Source: Campylobacter jejuni
Lineage (GTDB): Bacteria; Campylobacterota; Campylobacteria; Campylobacterales; Campylobacteraceae
Reading direction: 5' to 3'
NCBI RefSeq assembly: GCF_002179165.1
Contig: NZ_NFNY01000012.1
Span: 1 to 64,000, forward strand
DNA length: 64,000 nucleotides
Each line of letters begins with the position of its first letter. The first letter of the stretch is position 1. This document shows, one piece after another, positions 16,794 to 26,969 of the stretch. Made by a program: the position numbers and the translations under genes. Below the pieces are notes generated by a model. That model saw only the letters and a list, made by a program, of their open reading frames with translations. It ran no database searches and was not told the DNA's origin.

Positions 16794-17585
16794 ATGGCAA
16801 AAAACGAAGGTTATATTTGTATTTTTGATTGTGAAAGTATCCCAGATACTGAACTTATCCGCAAAACTTTAGCTTTTGAAGGAAATGATTTAGAAGTGAG
16901 CTTAAAGGCATTAGAATGGCAAAAAGAGCAGAGTGGAAGTGAATTTTTACCTTTGCCTTATCATAAAATTGTCAGCATTTGTGCAGTGATTAGTGATAGT
17001 TTTGGCAAATTTATCAAGGTTAATAAAATTGACGGAGAAAGTGAAAAGGAAATGATCAGTAACTTTTTTGCTTTCATAGAAAAATTTGAACCAAAGTTAG
17101 TGAGTTTTAATGGTAAAAACTATGATATGCCTTTACTTGTTTTAAGGGCTTTAAAATACAATATCAAAGCTTGTAATTATCTTGATACACAAAGTGATAA
17201 GTGGAACAACTATAAAACCAGATTTTCCGAATTAAAGCATTGTGATTTGTTTGAAAGTTTTGGGAGTACTAAAGGATTAAAGCTTGACACCATTTGTGCT
17301 ATGGCTGATCTACCAGGCAAATATGAAGTGCATGGCGATGAAGTAATGAAGCTTTATTATGAAAATAGCTTGGAAAAAATTCATGAGTATTGCGAAAGTG
17401 ATGTTTTAAATACTTATATGCTTTTTCTAAAATATGAATTCATCAAAGGAAATGTCAGTGAAGAAGATTATATGAGTTTTCTAACTTCTATGAGTGAGTT
17501 TTTAAAAACAAAAAAAGCAAGTCGTGCTTATGTAGAAATTTTTTGCAAAGCTTGTGAAAATGAAATTTCTAAAATGCAATTTTAA
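16794..17585 (+). CDS. PolB-like 3'-5' exonuclease (Cj1132c-type)
   Basis: A 263-residue DEDD-fold protein of the predicted PolB-like 3'-5' exonuclease family (DNA_pol_B_exo2 type). ExoI is CIFDCESIPD near residue 10, ExoII is KLVSFNGKNYDMPLL near residue 102, and the final acidic motif is HEYCESDVLNTYML near residue 203. Such proteins are predicted to degrade DNA or RNA; no substrate is known to me for the Campylobacter member. It lies alone between the LOS and pgl loci, with a start after AAAAAGGTTAAAAAT. Confidence 0.82.
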   Translation: MAKNEGYICIFDCESIPDTELIRKTLAFEGNDLEVSLKALEWQKEQSGSEFLPLPYHKIVSICAVISDSFGKFIKVNKIDGESEKEMISNFFAFIEKFEPKLVSFNGKNYDMPLLVLRALKYNIKACNYLDTQSDKWNNYKTRFSELKHCDLFESFGSTKGLKLDTICAMADLPGKYEVHGDEVMKLYYENSLEKIHEYCESDVLNTYMLFLKYEFIKGNVSEEDYMSFLTSMSEFLKTKKASRAYVEIFCKACENEISKMQF

Positions 17586-17604
17586 AGATAAATAAGACAA
17601 TTTT

Positions 17605-17613
17605 TGCTAGAAT
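17605..17613 (+). promoter_or_regulatory. Extended -10 promoter for the 17669 small peptide gene
   Basis: TGCTAGAAT is a perfect extended -10 (TGnTAnAAT form), about 55 bases before the small ORF. It predicts a transcript start near 17619-17621. Confidence 0.55.
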
Positions 17614-17668
17614 TTCATTGTGTTTATAAGGATAACTTTCAAAAAGCTTGGTGCATTTGGAGGTTAGT

Positions 17669-17731
17669 ATGAGTGAAGCAACAATTTTTATCATTGCTTT
17701 AATCGCTCTTATTCCAGTCATTAAAAACTAG
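17669..17731 (+). CDS. Small hydrophobic peptide, 20 residues (candidate)
   Basis: ATG at 17669 to TAG at 17731 encodes MSEATIFIIALIALIPVIKN. After a short polar start, about 15 residues are strongly hydrophobic, enough for a small membrane-inserted helix, followed by a Lys. Translation is likely because GGAGG (17659-17663) is a near-ideal Shine-Dalgarno five bases before the ATG and an extended -10 lies upstream. I do not recognise the peptide. It could be a small membrane regulator, a type I toxin-like peptide, or a leader of an RNA in this gap. Conservation in other strains was not tested. Confidence 0.5.
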   Translation: MSEATIFIIALIALIPVIKN

Positions 17732-17774
17732 AATAAGAAACTAATTTAATATAAAAACACAAAAATTATATTAA

Positions 17775-17829
17775 AACCCTACTTAGTCAATCCTTAAAGC
17801 ATAAATTCGCACTAGGCTTTGGTAGGGTT
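17775..17829. repeat. Inverted repeat / possible structured RNA in 17586-17920 gap
   Basis: AACCCTAC (17775-17782) and GTAGGGTT (17822-17829) are perfect 8-base arms around 39 bases. On the minus strand the repeat is followed by TTTTAATATAATTTTT, resembling a terminator for an antisense RNA. On the plus strand no U-run follows, but a second hairpin (GGCT...AGCC, ending near 17834) is possible. Apart from this repeat, the small peptide and the promoters, I see nothing else in the 335-base gap. Confidence 0.35.
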
Positions 17830-17894
17830 AGCCCAGCTAAAATTTAAAAGACAAGCTCGCTCATTAATCATTAAAATAAATATATTAAAATCTC

Positions 17895-17900
17895 TATAAT
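17895..17900 (+). promoter_or_regulatory. -10 element upstream of gne (pgl operon)
   Basis: TATAAT ends 20 bases before the gne ATG at 17921, with AAGGA between them. It gives a short leader and is the only clear promoter before the pgl genes. Confidence 0.5.
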
Positions 17901-17920
17901 TTTTTGAAAAAAGGAAAAAT

Positions 17921-18907
17921 ATGAAAATTCTCATTAGCGGTGGTGCGGGTTATATAGGTTCTCATACTTTAAGACAATTTTTAAAAACAAATCATGAAAT
18001 TTGTGTTTTAGATAATCTTTCTAAAGGTTCTAAAATAGCGATTGATGATTTGCAAAATATAAGAGAATTTAAATTTTTTGAGCAAGATTTAAGCGATTTT
18101 AAGGGCGTAAAAGCACTTTTTGAGAAAGAAAAATTCGATGCTATCGTGCATTTTGCAGCAAGTATTGAAGTATTTGAAAGTATGCAAAATCCTTTAAAAT
18201 ATTATATGAATAACACTATTAATACTACAAATTTAATACAAACTTGCTTACAAACAGGAGTAAATAAATTCATTTTTTCTTCCACAGCAGCTACTTATGG
18301 AGAGCCACAAACTCCGGTTGTTAGCGAAACGAGTCCGCTAATGCCTATTAATCCTTATGGGCGTAGCAAATTAATGAGCGAAGAAGTTTTGCGTGATGCA
18401 AGTATGGCAAATGCAAATTTTAAACATTGTATTTTAAGATATTTTAATGTGGCAGGCGCTTGTATGGATTATAAATTAGGACAACGCTATCCAAAGGCGA
18501 CTTTACTCATTAAAGTAGCGGCTGAATGTGCGGCAGGTAAAAGAGATAAGCTTTTTATTTTTGGTGATGATTATGACACAAAAGATGGCACTTGCATAAG
18601 GGATTTTATCCATGTAGATGATATTTCAAGTGCACATTTAGCTGCATTAGAATACTTAGAAAATAATGAAAGTAATGTTTTTAATGTAGGTTATGGTCAT
18701 GGTTTTAGCGTAAAAGAAGTGATTGAAGCGATGAAAAGGGTTAGTGGAGTAGATTTTAAAGTAGAGCTTGCCCCGCGCCGTGCTGGGGATCCTTCTGTGC
18801 TAATTTCTGATGCGAGCAAGATTAGAAATCTTACTTCTTGGCAGCCTAAATTTGATGATTTAGATCTTATTTGCAAATCAGCGTTTGATTGGGAAAAGCA
18901 GTGCTAA
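17921..18907 (+). CDS. gne: UDP-GlcNAc/Glc 4-epimerase (Gne/GalE)
   Basis: A 328-residue extended short-chain dehydrogenase. The NAD-binding motif GGAGYIGSH lies at residues 6-14. The catalytic Ser is in [10 protein letters not shown] and the YxxxK pair in PYGRSK. In Campylobacter this enzyme interconverts UDP-GlcNAc and UDP-GalNAc as well as UDP-Glc and UDP-Gal, feeding N-glycan, LOS and capsule. It heads the pgl operon and overlaps pglK by seven bases. Confidence 0.94.
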   Translation: MKILISGGAGYIGSHTLRQFLKTNHEICVLDNLSKGSKIAIDDLQNIREFKFFEQDLSDFKGVKALFEKEKFDAIVHFAASIEVFESMQNPLKYYMNNTINTTNLIQTCLQTGVNKFIFSSTAATYGEPQTPVVSETSPLMPINPYGRSKLMSEEVLRDASMANANFKHCILRYFNVAGACMDYKLGQRYPKATLLIKVAAECAAGKRDKLFIFGDDYDTKDGTCIRDFIHVDDISSAHLAALEYLENNESNVFNVGYGHGFSVKEVIEAMKRVSGVDFKVELAPRRAGDPSVLISDASKIRNLTSWQPKFDDLDLICKSAFDWEKQC

Positions 18908-20601
18908 AAAAATTATTTTTTATACTCAATGCTAACGATAAGAAATTTTTATTAGCATTACTTGTGTTTTCTATTTTTGTGGGCTTTTTAGAAAGCTTTG
19001 CTATTTCTTTGGTAATGCCTTTTATTACTCTAGCAAGTGATTTTTCTTATTTTGATAGAAATAAATATTTAATAGAAATTAAAAATTATTTATCTTTGCC
19101 TGTTTTTGAAATTATTGTTTATTTTGGTGTAACACTTATTGTTTTTTATGTTTTTAGGGCATTTTTAAATGGCTATTATTTTCATCTTTTAGCACGTTTT
19201 TCTAAGGGCAGATATCATGTAATTGCTTATAAAGTTTTTGCAAAATTTTTAAATATAAATTATGAAAATTTCACCCAAAAAAATCAATCTGAAATTTTAA
19301 AATCAATCACAGGGGAAGTCTATAATTTAAGCACGATGATTTCATCATTTTTATTGATGATGAGTGAAATTTTTGTGGTGTTTTTACTTTATATTTTAAT
19401 GCTTTTAATTGATTATAAAATCACTTTATTTTTAAGCCTTTTTATGATTGTTAATGCTTTGATTTTAATTAAAATTTTAAGTCCTATTATTAAAAAAGCA
19501 GGACTTAGACGCGAAGAGGCAATGAAGAATTTTTTTGAAATTTTAAATACGAATTTAAATAATTTTAAATTCATAAAATTAAAAACAAAAGAAGAGGGTA
19601 TTTTAAATCTTTTTAAGATGCAAAGTGAGACTTTTGCAAAGGCAAATATTACCAATGAAAGTATGGCAGCGGTACCAAGAATTTATTTAGAAGGAATGGG
19701 TTTTTGCGTTCTTGTTTTTATAGTGGTTTTTTTAGTTTTCAAAACAAAAAGTGATATTTCTGATATTTTATCAACAATTTCTATTTTTGTTTTAGCTTTA
19801 TATCGTTTAATGCCTAGCGCAAACCGCATCATCACAAGTTATCATGATTTACTTTATTATCATTCTTCCTTGGATATTATTTATCAAATTTTAAAACAGG
19901 ATGAAGAGAAATTAGGTGAAGAAAAAATCAGTTTTAAAAAAGAACTAAGACTTGAAAATTTGACTTTTGGATATAAGGGAAAAAGGGATTTATTTTCTCA
20001 TTTAAATTTTAGCATTAAAAGAGGTGAAAAAGTTGCTTTTATAGGGGAAAGTGGGTGTGGAAAAAGCACTTTGGTTGATATTATTATAGGACTTTTAAAT
20101 CCAAGAAGTGGTAAGGTGTTTATTGATGAAAATGAATTAAATGCTAGAAACGCTAAAAATTATCGCCAAAAAATAGGCTATATCCCACAAAATATTTATC
20201 TTTTTAATGATAGTATTGCCAAAAATATCACTTTTGGCGATGAGCTTAATGAAGAAAAATTAGCTAAAGTGATTAAACAAGCAAATTTGGAGCAATTTAT
20301 TAAAAATTTGCCCCAAGGAGTGAATACGAAAGTAGGGGATGGTGGAAGTAATTTAAGCGGGGGGCAAAAACAACGCATAGCTATCGCAAGAGCTTTGTAT
20401 TTAGAGCCTGAAATTTTAGTGCTTGATGAAGCCACTTCAGCGCTTGATACGCAAAGCGAAGCGAAGATTATGGATGAAATTTATAAAATTTCTAAGGATA
20501 AAACGATGATTATTATTGCGCATCGGCTTTCAACCATAACGCGTTGCGATCAAATTTATCGTTTAGAGCATGGCAAACTTATCAAGGAGAATAAAAAGTG
20601 A
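18901..20601 (+). CDS. pglK: Lipid-linked oligosaccharide flippase PglK (ABC transporter)
   Basis: About 566 residues from a GTG at 18901, chosen because C. jejuni PglK begins MLKKLFFIL and the same VLKKLFFIL follows this codon. An earlier TTG at 18889 is possible but less likely. The N-terminal half is a six-helix exporter membrane domain. The C-terminal half has Walker [10 protein letters not shown], signature [16 protein letters not shown], Walker [11 protein letters not shown] and the switch IIIAHRLST. PglK flips the undecaprenyl-PP heptasaccharide to the periplasm with ATP. It overlaps gne by seven and pglH by four bases. Confidence 0.93.
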   Translation: MLKKLFFILNANDKKFLLALLVFSIFVGFLESFAISLVMPFITLASDFSYFDRNKYLIEIKNYLSLPVFEIIVYFGVTLIVFYVFRAFLNGYYFHLLARFSKGRYHVIAYKVFAKFLNINYENFTQKNQSEILKSITGEVYNLSTMISSFLLMMSEIFVVFLLYILMLLIDYKITLFLSLFMIVNALILIKILSPIIKKAGLRREEAMKNFFEILNTNLNNFKFIKLKTKEEGILNLFKMQSETFAKANITNESMAAVPRIYLEGMGFCVLVFIVVFLVFKTKSDISDILSTISIFVLALYRLMPSANRIITSYHDLLYYHSSLDIIYQILKQDEEKLGEEKISFKKELRLENLTFGYKGKRDLFSHLNFSIKRGEKVAFIGESGCGKSTLVDIIIGLLNPRSGKVFIDENELNARNAKNYRQKIGYIPQNIYLFNDSIAKNITFGDELNEEKLAKVIKQANLEQFIKNLPQGVNTKVGDGGSNLSGGQKQRIAIARALYLEPEILVLDEATSALDTQSEAKIMDEIYKISKDKTMIIIAHRLSTITRCDQIYRLEHGKLIKENKK

Positions 20602-21674
20602 AAATAGCTTTCATTATAGCAACTTTAAATTCAGGTGGTGCTGAACGCGTTTTGGTAACTTTAGCTAACGCACTTTGCAAAGAACATGAGATAAGTATTA
20701 TTAAATTTCATCAAGGTGATTCTTTTTATAAGCTTGAAAATGAGATTGAACTTATCACTTTAGCCCAATTTAGATTTGATACGCTTTATCATAAAATCGC
20801 AAGTCGTTTTAAAAAGTATTTTGCTTTAAGAAAAGCTTTAAAGGAAAGCAAAGCTGATATTTTCATTTCATTTTTAGATACAACAAATATTGCTTGTATT
20901 TTCGCTAAGTTTGGACTTAAGACCCCACTTATCATTAGTGAACATAGCAATGAAGCTTATTTAAAATCTAAAATTTGGCGTTTTTTAAGACGAGCAAGCT
21001 ATCCTTTTTGTGATGCTTTAAGTGTGCTTGGAAGTAGCGATAAAGCGTATTATGAAAAATTTGTAAAAAGGGTAAAGCTTTTACTTAATCCTTGTCATTT
21101 TAGTGATGAAATCCCTTTAAATTCTAGTTTCGAAAAAGAAAATTCAGTCCTTTTTATAGGGCGTTTAGATTATAATAAAAATCCAGTAATGTTTTTAAAA
21201 GCTATCGCAAATTTACCTAAAAATTTGCAAGCAAATTATGAATTTATTATTGCAGGAGATGGAGAATTAAGACAAGAGCTTGAATACAAAGCAAAATCTT
21301 TGGGTATAAAAGTGAAATTTCTAGGACGCGTGGAAAATGTAAGAATACTTTATGAGAAAGCTAAGGTTCTTTGTCTTTGTTCCTTTGTAGAGGGTTTGCC
21401 AACGGTTTTGATAGAAAGTTTATATTTTGAAGTTTGTAGAATTTCAAGTTCTTATTATAACGGAGCTAAAGATTTGATTAAGGATAATTATGATGGATTT
21501 TTAGTAGGTTGTGATGATGAAATAACACTTGCCAAAAAACTTGAATTTGTGTTAAATGATGAAAAATTCAGAAAAGAAATTGCAACAAATGCAAAAAAAA
21601 GGTGTAAAGATTTTGATATTTTACATATTAAAAATGAGTGGCTAAGACTTATTGCTGAGGTTAAAAATGCCTAA
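20598..21674 (+). CDS. pglH: GalNAc transferase / polymerase PglH
   Basis: A 358-residue GT4 (GT-B) enzyme, starting with GTG at 20598 inside the GTGA overlap with the pglK stop. The N-terminal [19 protein letters not shown] is typical of this subgroup. [14 protein letters not shown] starts the donor-binding half, and the E-x7-E region is [13 protein letters not shown]. In C. jejuni PglH adds the last three GalNAc residues to the lipid-linked glycan and stops through a counting mechanism. Length and operon position match that protein. Confidence 0.92.
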   Translation: MKIAFIIATLNSGGAERVLVTLANALCKEHEISIIKFHQGDSFYKLENEIELITLAQFRFDTLYHKIASRFKKYFALRKALKESKADIFISFLDTTNIACIFAKFGLKTPLIISEHSNEAYLKSKIWRFLRRASYPFCDALSVLGSSDKAYYEKFVKRVKLLLNPCHFSDEIPLNSSFEKENSVLFIGRLDYNKNPVMFLKAIANLPKNLQANYEFIIAGDGELRQELEYKAKSLGIKVKFLGRVENVRILYEKAKVLCLCSFVEGLPTVLIESLYFEVCRISSSYYNGAKDLIKDNYDGFLVGCDDEITLAKKLEFVLNDEKFRKEIATNAKKRCKDFDILHIKNEWLRLIAEVKNA

Positions 21675-22596
21675 ACTTTCTATTATAGTGCCTACATATA
21701 ACCGATCTGCTTTGCTTAAAAAAGCTATAAAAAGCATACAAGAACAAGATTTTAAGGATTTGGAAATTATTGTAAGTGATGATAATTCAGATGATGATAC
21801 AAAAAATGTAGTTTTAAATTTACAAAAAGATGATGAACGCATTAAATATTTTTTAAATACCAAATATAAGCAAGGTCCAAATGGCAATAAAAATAATGGT
21901 TTAGATCACGCAAATGGCGAATTTATAACTTTTTTAGATGATGATGATGAGCTTTTGTCTAATGCTTTAAGTACTTTAATACAAAAATCTTATGAAGGAT
22001 ATTCTCATATTTTTGGTAATTGTTTTATAGAAAAAGATGGTGTTTTAAGCAATGAATTTAGTGGAAAGGGATTAAATCAAGATGGAGAAATTTCTAAAAA
22101 AGATTTTTTAATGGCTAAATTTAATGGAGAATTTTTTTCTATTTTCAAGGCTTACTTACTTAAAAATAAGCGTTTTAATGAAGACTTTTATGGTAATGAA
22201 GCTACACTCTGGGTGAATTTATATAATGAAAAAAGTTTTTATATCCACAAAGCTTTTAGAATTTATCGCATTTTTAGAAAAGATAGTGTGACTTTAGGAG
22301 CGAGTAAAAATGCTTATAGAGTGTATTTGGGATATTTAGAACTTGCTAAAATTTTGGAAAATGAAATGCGAATTTCTAAAGATAGTGATTATAAAAAAAT
22401 ATGTGCAAATTACTATAAAATGGCAGCTTATTATGCAAAATTAGCAAAAGAGTTTAAAAAGATGTATTTTTGTCTTTTTAAAAGTTTAAGTATTAAAATC
22501 AATATTCCTGCTTTGATATTACTCATTTTAAGTATAATTCCAAACAAAATGATTGAAAAATTATCGAAAATTCGGGTGACTTTATGCAAAAATTAG
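21667..22596 (+). CDS. pglI: Branching glucosyltransferase PglI
   Basis: 309 residues from the ATG at 21667 ([14 protein letters not shown]), the length of C. jejuni PglI. An upstream in-frame TTG at 21652 would add five residues inside pglH and is unlikely. It is a GT2 enzyme with IIVSDDNSDDDT and TFLDDDDELL as nucleotide and metal sites. It adds the glucose branch to the GalNAc chain. It overlaps pglH by eight and pglJ by 13 bases. Confidence 0.92.
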   Translation: MPKLSIIVPTYNRSALLKKAIKSIQEQDFKDLEIIVSDDNSDDDTKNVVLNLQKDDERIKYFLNTKYKQGPNGNKNNGLDHANGEFITFLDDDDELLSNALSTLIQKSYEGYSHIFGNCFIEKDGVLSNEFSGKGLNQDGEISKKDFLMAKFNGEFFSIFKAYLLKNKRFNEDFYGNEATLWVNLYNEKSFYIHKAFRIYRIFRKDSVTLGASKNAYRVYLGYLELAKILENEMRISKDSDYKKICANYYKMAAYYAKLAKEFKKMYFCLFKSLSIKINIPALILLILSIIPNKMIEKLSKIRVTLCKN

Positions 22597-23681
22597 CAAT
22601 TTTTATTTATTCTTTGGGCAGTGGTGGTGCTGAAAGGGTTGTAGCAACTTTACTTCCTATTTTGAGTTTAAAATTTGAAGTGCATTTGATTTTAATGAAT
22701 GATAAAATTTCTTATGAAATTCCTGCAAGCAATATCCATTTTTTAGAGCAATCAAATCCGAATGAAAATCCTATTTTAAAATTTTTAAAGCTACCTTTTT
22801 TGGCTTTAAAATATAAAAAACTTTGTAAAAATTTAAATATCGATACTGAATTTGTTTTTTTAAATCGCCCTAACTATATAGCTTTAATGGCAAGAATTTT
22901 TGGTAATAAAACTCGCCTTGTGATTAATGAATGCACCACACCAAGCGTGATGTATGCGAAAAATAATTTTAATTCTTTGGCGAATAAGTTTTTAATTTCT
23001 TTGCTTTATCCAAGAGCAGATTTGATTTTGCCAAATTCTAAGGGAAATTTAGAAGATTTGGTGGATAATTTTAAAATAGATCCAAGCAAATGTGAAATTT
23101 TATATAACGCAATTGATTTAGAAAGTATAGAGCAAAAATCTTTAGAAGAAATTGCTTTGAAAGATAAATTTATTTTAAGTGTGGGTAGGCTTGATAAAGG
23201 TAAAAATCACGCATTGCTTATCCGTGCTTATGCAAGATTGGCAACTGATTTAAAATTGGTAATTTTAGGTGAAGGCGTACTTAAAAATGAGCTTCTAAAT
23301 TTAATTAAAGAATTGAATTTAGAAGAAAAGGTTTTGCTTTTAGGTTTTGATAATAATCCTTATAAATATATGAGTAAGTGTGAATTTTTTGCTTTTGCTT
23401 CAGTTTTTGAGGGTTTTTCAAATGTTTTAATTGAAAGTCTTGCTTGCGGTTGTGCGGTTGTAAGCACTGAACATAAAAGTGGTGCAAAAGAGCTTTTTAA
23501 GGATAATGAATTTGGGCTTTTGGTGGAAGTGGATAATGAAAATTCTATGTTTCATGGTTTAAAAACTATGCTTGAAGATGAAAATTTAAGAAAAGCTTAC
23601 AAAAAAAAGGCCAAAGACAGAGCCCTTGATTTTGATAAAGTAAAAATTGCACGCAATGCTTTAAAATATTTATTAGGATAA
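22584..23681 (+). CDS. pglJ: GalNAc transferase PglJ
   Basis: A 365-residue GT4 enzyme. It begins with YSLGSGGAERVVATLLPIL, and the donor half contains FILSVGRLDKGKNH and FEGFSNVLIESLACG. PglJ adds the second GalNAc to the lipid-linked diNAcBac-GalNAc. The resemblance to PglH is clear (both share the SGGAER motif); assignment to pglJ rests on length and position before pglB. It overlaps the end of pglI. Confidence 0.92.
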   Translation: MQKLAIFIYSLGSGGAERVVATLLPILSLKFEVHLILMNDKISYEIPASNIHFLEQSNPNENPILKFLKLPFLALKYKKLCKNLNIDTEFVFLNRPNYIALMARIFGNKTRLVINECTTPSVMYAKNNFNSLANKFLISLLYPRADLILPNSKGNLEDLVDNFKIDPSKCEILYNAIDLESIEQKSLEEIALKDKFILSVGRLDKGKNHALLIRAYARLATDLKLVILGEGVLKNELLNLIKELNLEEKVLLLGFDNNPYKYMSKCEFFAFASVFEGFSNVLIESLACGCAVVSTEHKSGAKELFKDNEFGLLVEVDNENSMFHGLKTMLEDENLRKAYKKKAKDRALDFDKVKIARNALKYLLG

Positions 23682-23684
23682 AAA

Positions 23685-25829
23685 ATGTTAAAAAAAGAAT
23701 ATCTTAAAAATCCAAATTTAGTTTTATTTTTACTCATAGTTTTAGCTTATATTTTTAGTGTTGTATGTAGGTTTTATTGGGTTTCTTGGGCAAGTCAGTT
23801 TAATGAGTATTTTTTCAATAATGAGCTTATGATCACTTCAAATGATGGCTATGCTTTTGCAGAGGGTGCAAGAGATATGATAGCGGGTTTTCATCAGCCA
23901 AATGATTTAAGCTATTATGGTTCTTCACTTTCGACACTTAGTTATTGGCTTTATAAACTCACTCCTTTTTCACTTGAAAGTATTTTTGTTTATATCAGTA
24001 CTTTTTTATCCTCTTTGGTGGTTGTTCCCTTGCTTTTAATTGCTAATGAGTATAAGCGTCCTTTAATGGGTTTTGTGGCTGCATTGATGGCAAGTATAGC
24101 TAATAGTTATTATAATCGCACGATGAGCGGATATTATGATACGGATATGCTAGTAATTGTCCTTGCAATGATGATAGTCTTTTTGATGATAAGGCTTGTT
24201 TTAAAAAAAGATTTATTATCTTTAATAGCTTTACCTTTGTTTATGGGAATTTATCTTTGGTGGTATCCATCAAGCTATACTTTAAATGTCGCTTTAATAG
24301 GACTTTTGCTTATTTATACTTTAATTTTTCATAGAAAAGAAAAAATTTTTTATATGGGTGTTATTTTAGCCTCTATCACGCTTTCAAATATAGCTTGGTT
24401 TTATCAAAGTACAATTATTGTAGTACTTTTTACTCTTTTTGTTTTACAAAATGAACGCTTTAATTTTACCTTGCTTGGAATTTTAGGTTTGGCAACTTTG
24501 ATATTTTTAGTATTTAGTGGTGGAATTGATCCTATACTTTATCAACTTAAATTTTATATTTTTAGAAGTGATGAGAGTGCGAATTTAACTCAAGGTTTTA
24601 AGTATTTTAATGTCAATCAAACCATACAAGAAGTTGAGAGTATAGAATTAAGTGTTTTTATGCAAAGAATTAGCGGAAGTGTGCTTGTATTTTATATCTC
24701 TTTAATTGGCTTTTTCTGGCTTATTAGAAGACATAAAAGTATGATTTTAGCCTTACCAATGCTAGTTTTAGGATTTTTAGCGCTTAAAGGTGGGCTTCGT
24801 TTTACTATTTATGCAGTGCCTGTATTAGCACTTGGATTTGGTTTTTTAATGAGTCTTTTAAAGGAAAGAAAATGGCAAAAAAATAATATTTATTTGGTCA
24901 ATATAGGTATTTTTGTCCTTACTTTTTTAAGTTTATTTCCTATGTTTTACCATATCAATAGCTACAAAGCACCAACGGTTTTTTCTCAAAATGAAGCTAC
25001 AAAGCTAGATGAGCTTAAGAAAATGGCACAAAGAGAAGATTATGTCGTAGCTTGGTGGGATTATGGTTATCCTATTAGATATTATAGTGATGTTAAAACT
25101 TTGGCCGATGGGGGTAAGCATTTAGGTAAGGATAATTTTTTCCCATCTTTTATTTTAAGTCAAGATCAAATAGCTGCTGCAAATATGGCAAGATTTAGTG
25201 TTGAATATACGGAAAAAAGCTTTTACGCACCGCAGAATGATATTTTAAGAAGTGATATTTTACGAGCAATGATGAAGGATTATAACCAAACTAATGTGGA
25301 TTTATTTTTAGCTTCACTTTCTAAGCCTGATTTTAAAATCAATATGCCAAAAACACGCGATGTGTATATTTATATGCCCGCTAGAATGTCTTTGATTTTT
25401 TCAACTGTGGCAATTTTTTCTTTTGTAAATTTAGAAACAGGTGAGACAGATAAACCTTTTACTTTTAGTGCAGCTTATCCAGTTGATGTTAAAGATGGCG
25501 AAATTTATCTTAGCAATGGTATTGTTTTAAGTGATGATTTTAGAAATTTTAGAACCAAAGATGGCGGTACTTTTGCGTTAAATAGTATCGTAGAAATTAA
25601 CTCTATTAAAAAAGGCGAATATAAGATTACTCCTATTGATGATACGGCGAAATTTTATATTTTTTATCTTAAAGATAGTGCTATTCCTTATGCTCAATTT
25701 ATTTTAATGGATAAGACAATGTTTAATAGTGCGTATGTGCAAATGTTTTTTCTTGGAAATTATAATAAAAATTTGTATGATTTGGTGATTAATACTAGAG
25801 ATCTAAAAGTTTTTAAACTTAAAATTTAA
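23685..25829 (+). CDS. pglB: Oligosaccharyltransferase PglB
   Basis: A 714-residue STT3-type enzyme with about 13 membrane helices in the first 430 residues and a periplasmic C-terminal domain. The acceptor-sequon-binding motif WWDYG is at residues 457-461, as in C. jejuni. The early periplasmic loop has SNDGYAFAEGARD with the metal/catalytic Asp, and SGYYDTDM gives the second acidic site. PglB moves the heptasaccharide to Asn in D/E-x-N-x-S/T sequons. From memory it is only roughly 80-85% like the 11168 protein in the parts compared, a main reason for favouring C. coli. Confidence 0.95.
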   Translation: MLKKEYLKNPNLVLFLLIVLAYIFSVVCRFYWVSWASQFNEYFFNNELMITSNDGYAFAEGARDMIAGFHQPNDLSYYGSSLSTLSYWLYKLTPFSLESIFVYISTFLSSLVVVPLLLIANEYKRPLMGFVAALMASIANSYYNRTMSGYYDTDMLVIVLAMMIVFLMIRLVLKKDLLSLIALPLFMGIYLWWYPSSYTLNVALIGLLLIYTLIFHRKEKIFYMGVILASITLSNIAWFYQSTIIVVLFTLFVLQNERFNFTLLGILGLATLIFLVFSGGIDPILYQLKFYIFRSDESANLTQGFKYFNVNQTIQEVESIELSVFMQRISGSVLVFYISLIGFFWLIRRHKSMILALPMLVLGFLALKGGLRFTIYAVPVLALGFGFLMSLLKERKWQKNNIYLVNIGIFVLTFLSLFPMFYHINSYKAPTVFSQNEATKLDELKKMAQREDYVVAWWDYGYPIRYYSDVKTLADGGKHLGKDNFFPSFILSQDQIAAANMARFSVEYTEKSFYAPQNDILRSDILRAMMKDYNQTNVDLFLASLSKPDFKINMPKTRDVYIYMPARMSLIFSTVAIFSFVNLETGETDKPFTFSAAYPVDVKDGEIYLSNGIVLSDDFRNFRTKDGGTFALNSIVEINSIKKGEYKITPIDDTAKFYIFYLKDSAIPYAQFILMDKTMFNSAYVQMFFLGNYNKNLYDLVINTRDLKVFKLKI

Positions 25830-25838
25830 AGGTTTTTT

Positions 25839-26969
25839 ATGAGAATAGGTTTTTTAACTCATGCAGGAGCGAGTATTTATCATTTTAGAATGCCTATAAT
25901 CAAAGTTTTAATCGCAAAAGGATATGAAGTTTTTGTGATAGTGCCGCAAGATGAATATACACAAAGATTAAAGGATTTAAATTTAAATGTTGTTGTTTAT
26001 GAGCTTTCAAGGGCGAGTTTAAATCCTTTTGTGGTTTTAAAAAATTTTTTACATCTTAAAAGTGTTTTAAAAAGCTTAAATTTAGATCTTTTACAATGCG
26101 GGGCTCATAAAAGCAATACTTTTGGTTTAATCGCAGCAAAATTTGCAAAAATTCCTTATAAAATTGGACTTGTTGAAGGACTTGGATCTTTTTATATCGA
26201 GCAAGGTTTTAAGGCAAATTTGGTGCGTTTTATTATCAACACTCTTTATAAATTAAGCTTTAAAATTGCTGATTGTTTTATCTTTGTAAATTCTTCAAAT
26301 GCTGATTTTATGCGAAATTTAGGACTTAAGGAAAATAAAATTTGCGTGATTAAATCTGTGGGTATTAATCTTAAAAAATTCTTTCCTATGAGGGTAGAAA
26401 AAGAAGTCAAAAAAGTTTTTTGGCAAAATTTAAATATCGATGAAAAACCCGTTATTTTAATGATAGCTAGGGCTTTATGGCACAAAGGTGTGAAAGAATT
26501 TTATGAAAGTGCAGAGCTTTTAAAAGACAGGGCAAATTTTGTTTTAGTGGGCGGAAGAGATCAAAACCCTTCTTGTGCAAGTTTGGAATTTTTAACTTCT
26601 GGTAAAGTGCATTATTTGGGTGTTAGAATGGATATTGTAGAACTTTTGCAGCATTGTGATATTTTTGTTTTGCCGAGTTATAAAGAGGGTTTTCCGGTGA
26701 GTGTTTTGGAGGCTAAGGCTTGTGGAAAGGCTATTGTGGTAAGCGACTGTGAGGGCTGTGTGGAAGCCATTTCAAATGCTTATGATGGACTTTGGGCTAA
26801 AACTAAAGATAGTAAAGATTTGACGCAAAAAATCGAACTTTTATTAACGGATGAAAATTTAAGAATGAATTTGGGTAAAAATGCAGCCAAAGATGCCCTA
26901 AATTACGATGAAAATGAAATTGCAAAGGCTTATTTAAAACTTTATGAAAAGGTAATGAAAAATGTATGA
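25839..26969 (+). CDS. pglA: First GalNAc transferase PglA
   Basis: A 376-residue GT4 enzyme that adds the first GalNAc to undecaprenyl-PP-diNAcBac. The acceptor side has [18 protein letters not shown]. The donor side has [18 protein letters not shown], and the sugar-nucleotide motif is [20 protein letters not shown]. The start lies nine bases after pglB, behind AAAGG, and the end overlaps pglC by eight bases. Confidence 0.93.
   Translation: MRIGFLTHAGASIYHFRMPIIKVLIAKGYEVFVIVPQDEYTQRLKDLNLNVVVYELSRASLNPFVVLKNFLHLKSVLKSLNLDLLQCGAHKSNTFGLIAAKFAKIPYKIGLVEGLGSFYIEQGFKANLVRFIINTLYKLSFKIADCFIFVNSSNADFMRNLGLKENKICVIKSVGINLKKFFPMRVEKEVKKVFWQNLNIDEKPVILMIARALWHKGVKEFYESAELLKDRANFVLVGGRDQNPSCASLEFLTSGKVHYLGVRMDIVELLQHCDIFVLPSYKEGFPVSVLEAKACGKAIVVSDCEGCVEAISNAYDGLWAKTKDSKDLTQKIELLLTDENLRMNLGKNAAKDALNYDENEIAKAYLKLYEKVMKNV

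Noticed and set aside
20360-20365. G6 run in the pglK signature motif
   Set aside because: Simply encodes the conserved SGGQ of ABC ATPases; too short to be a contingency tract.
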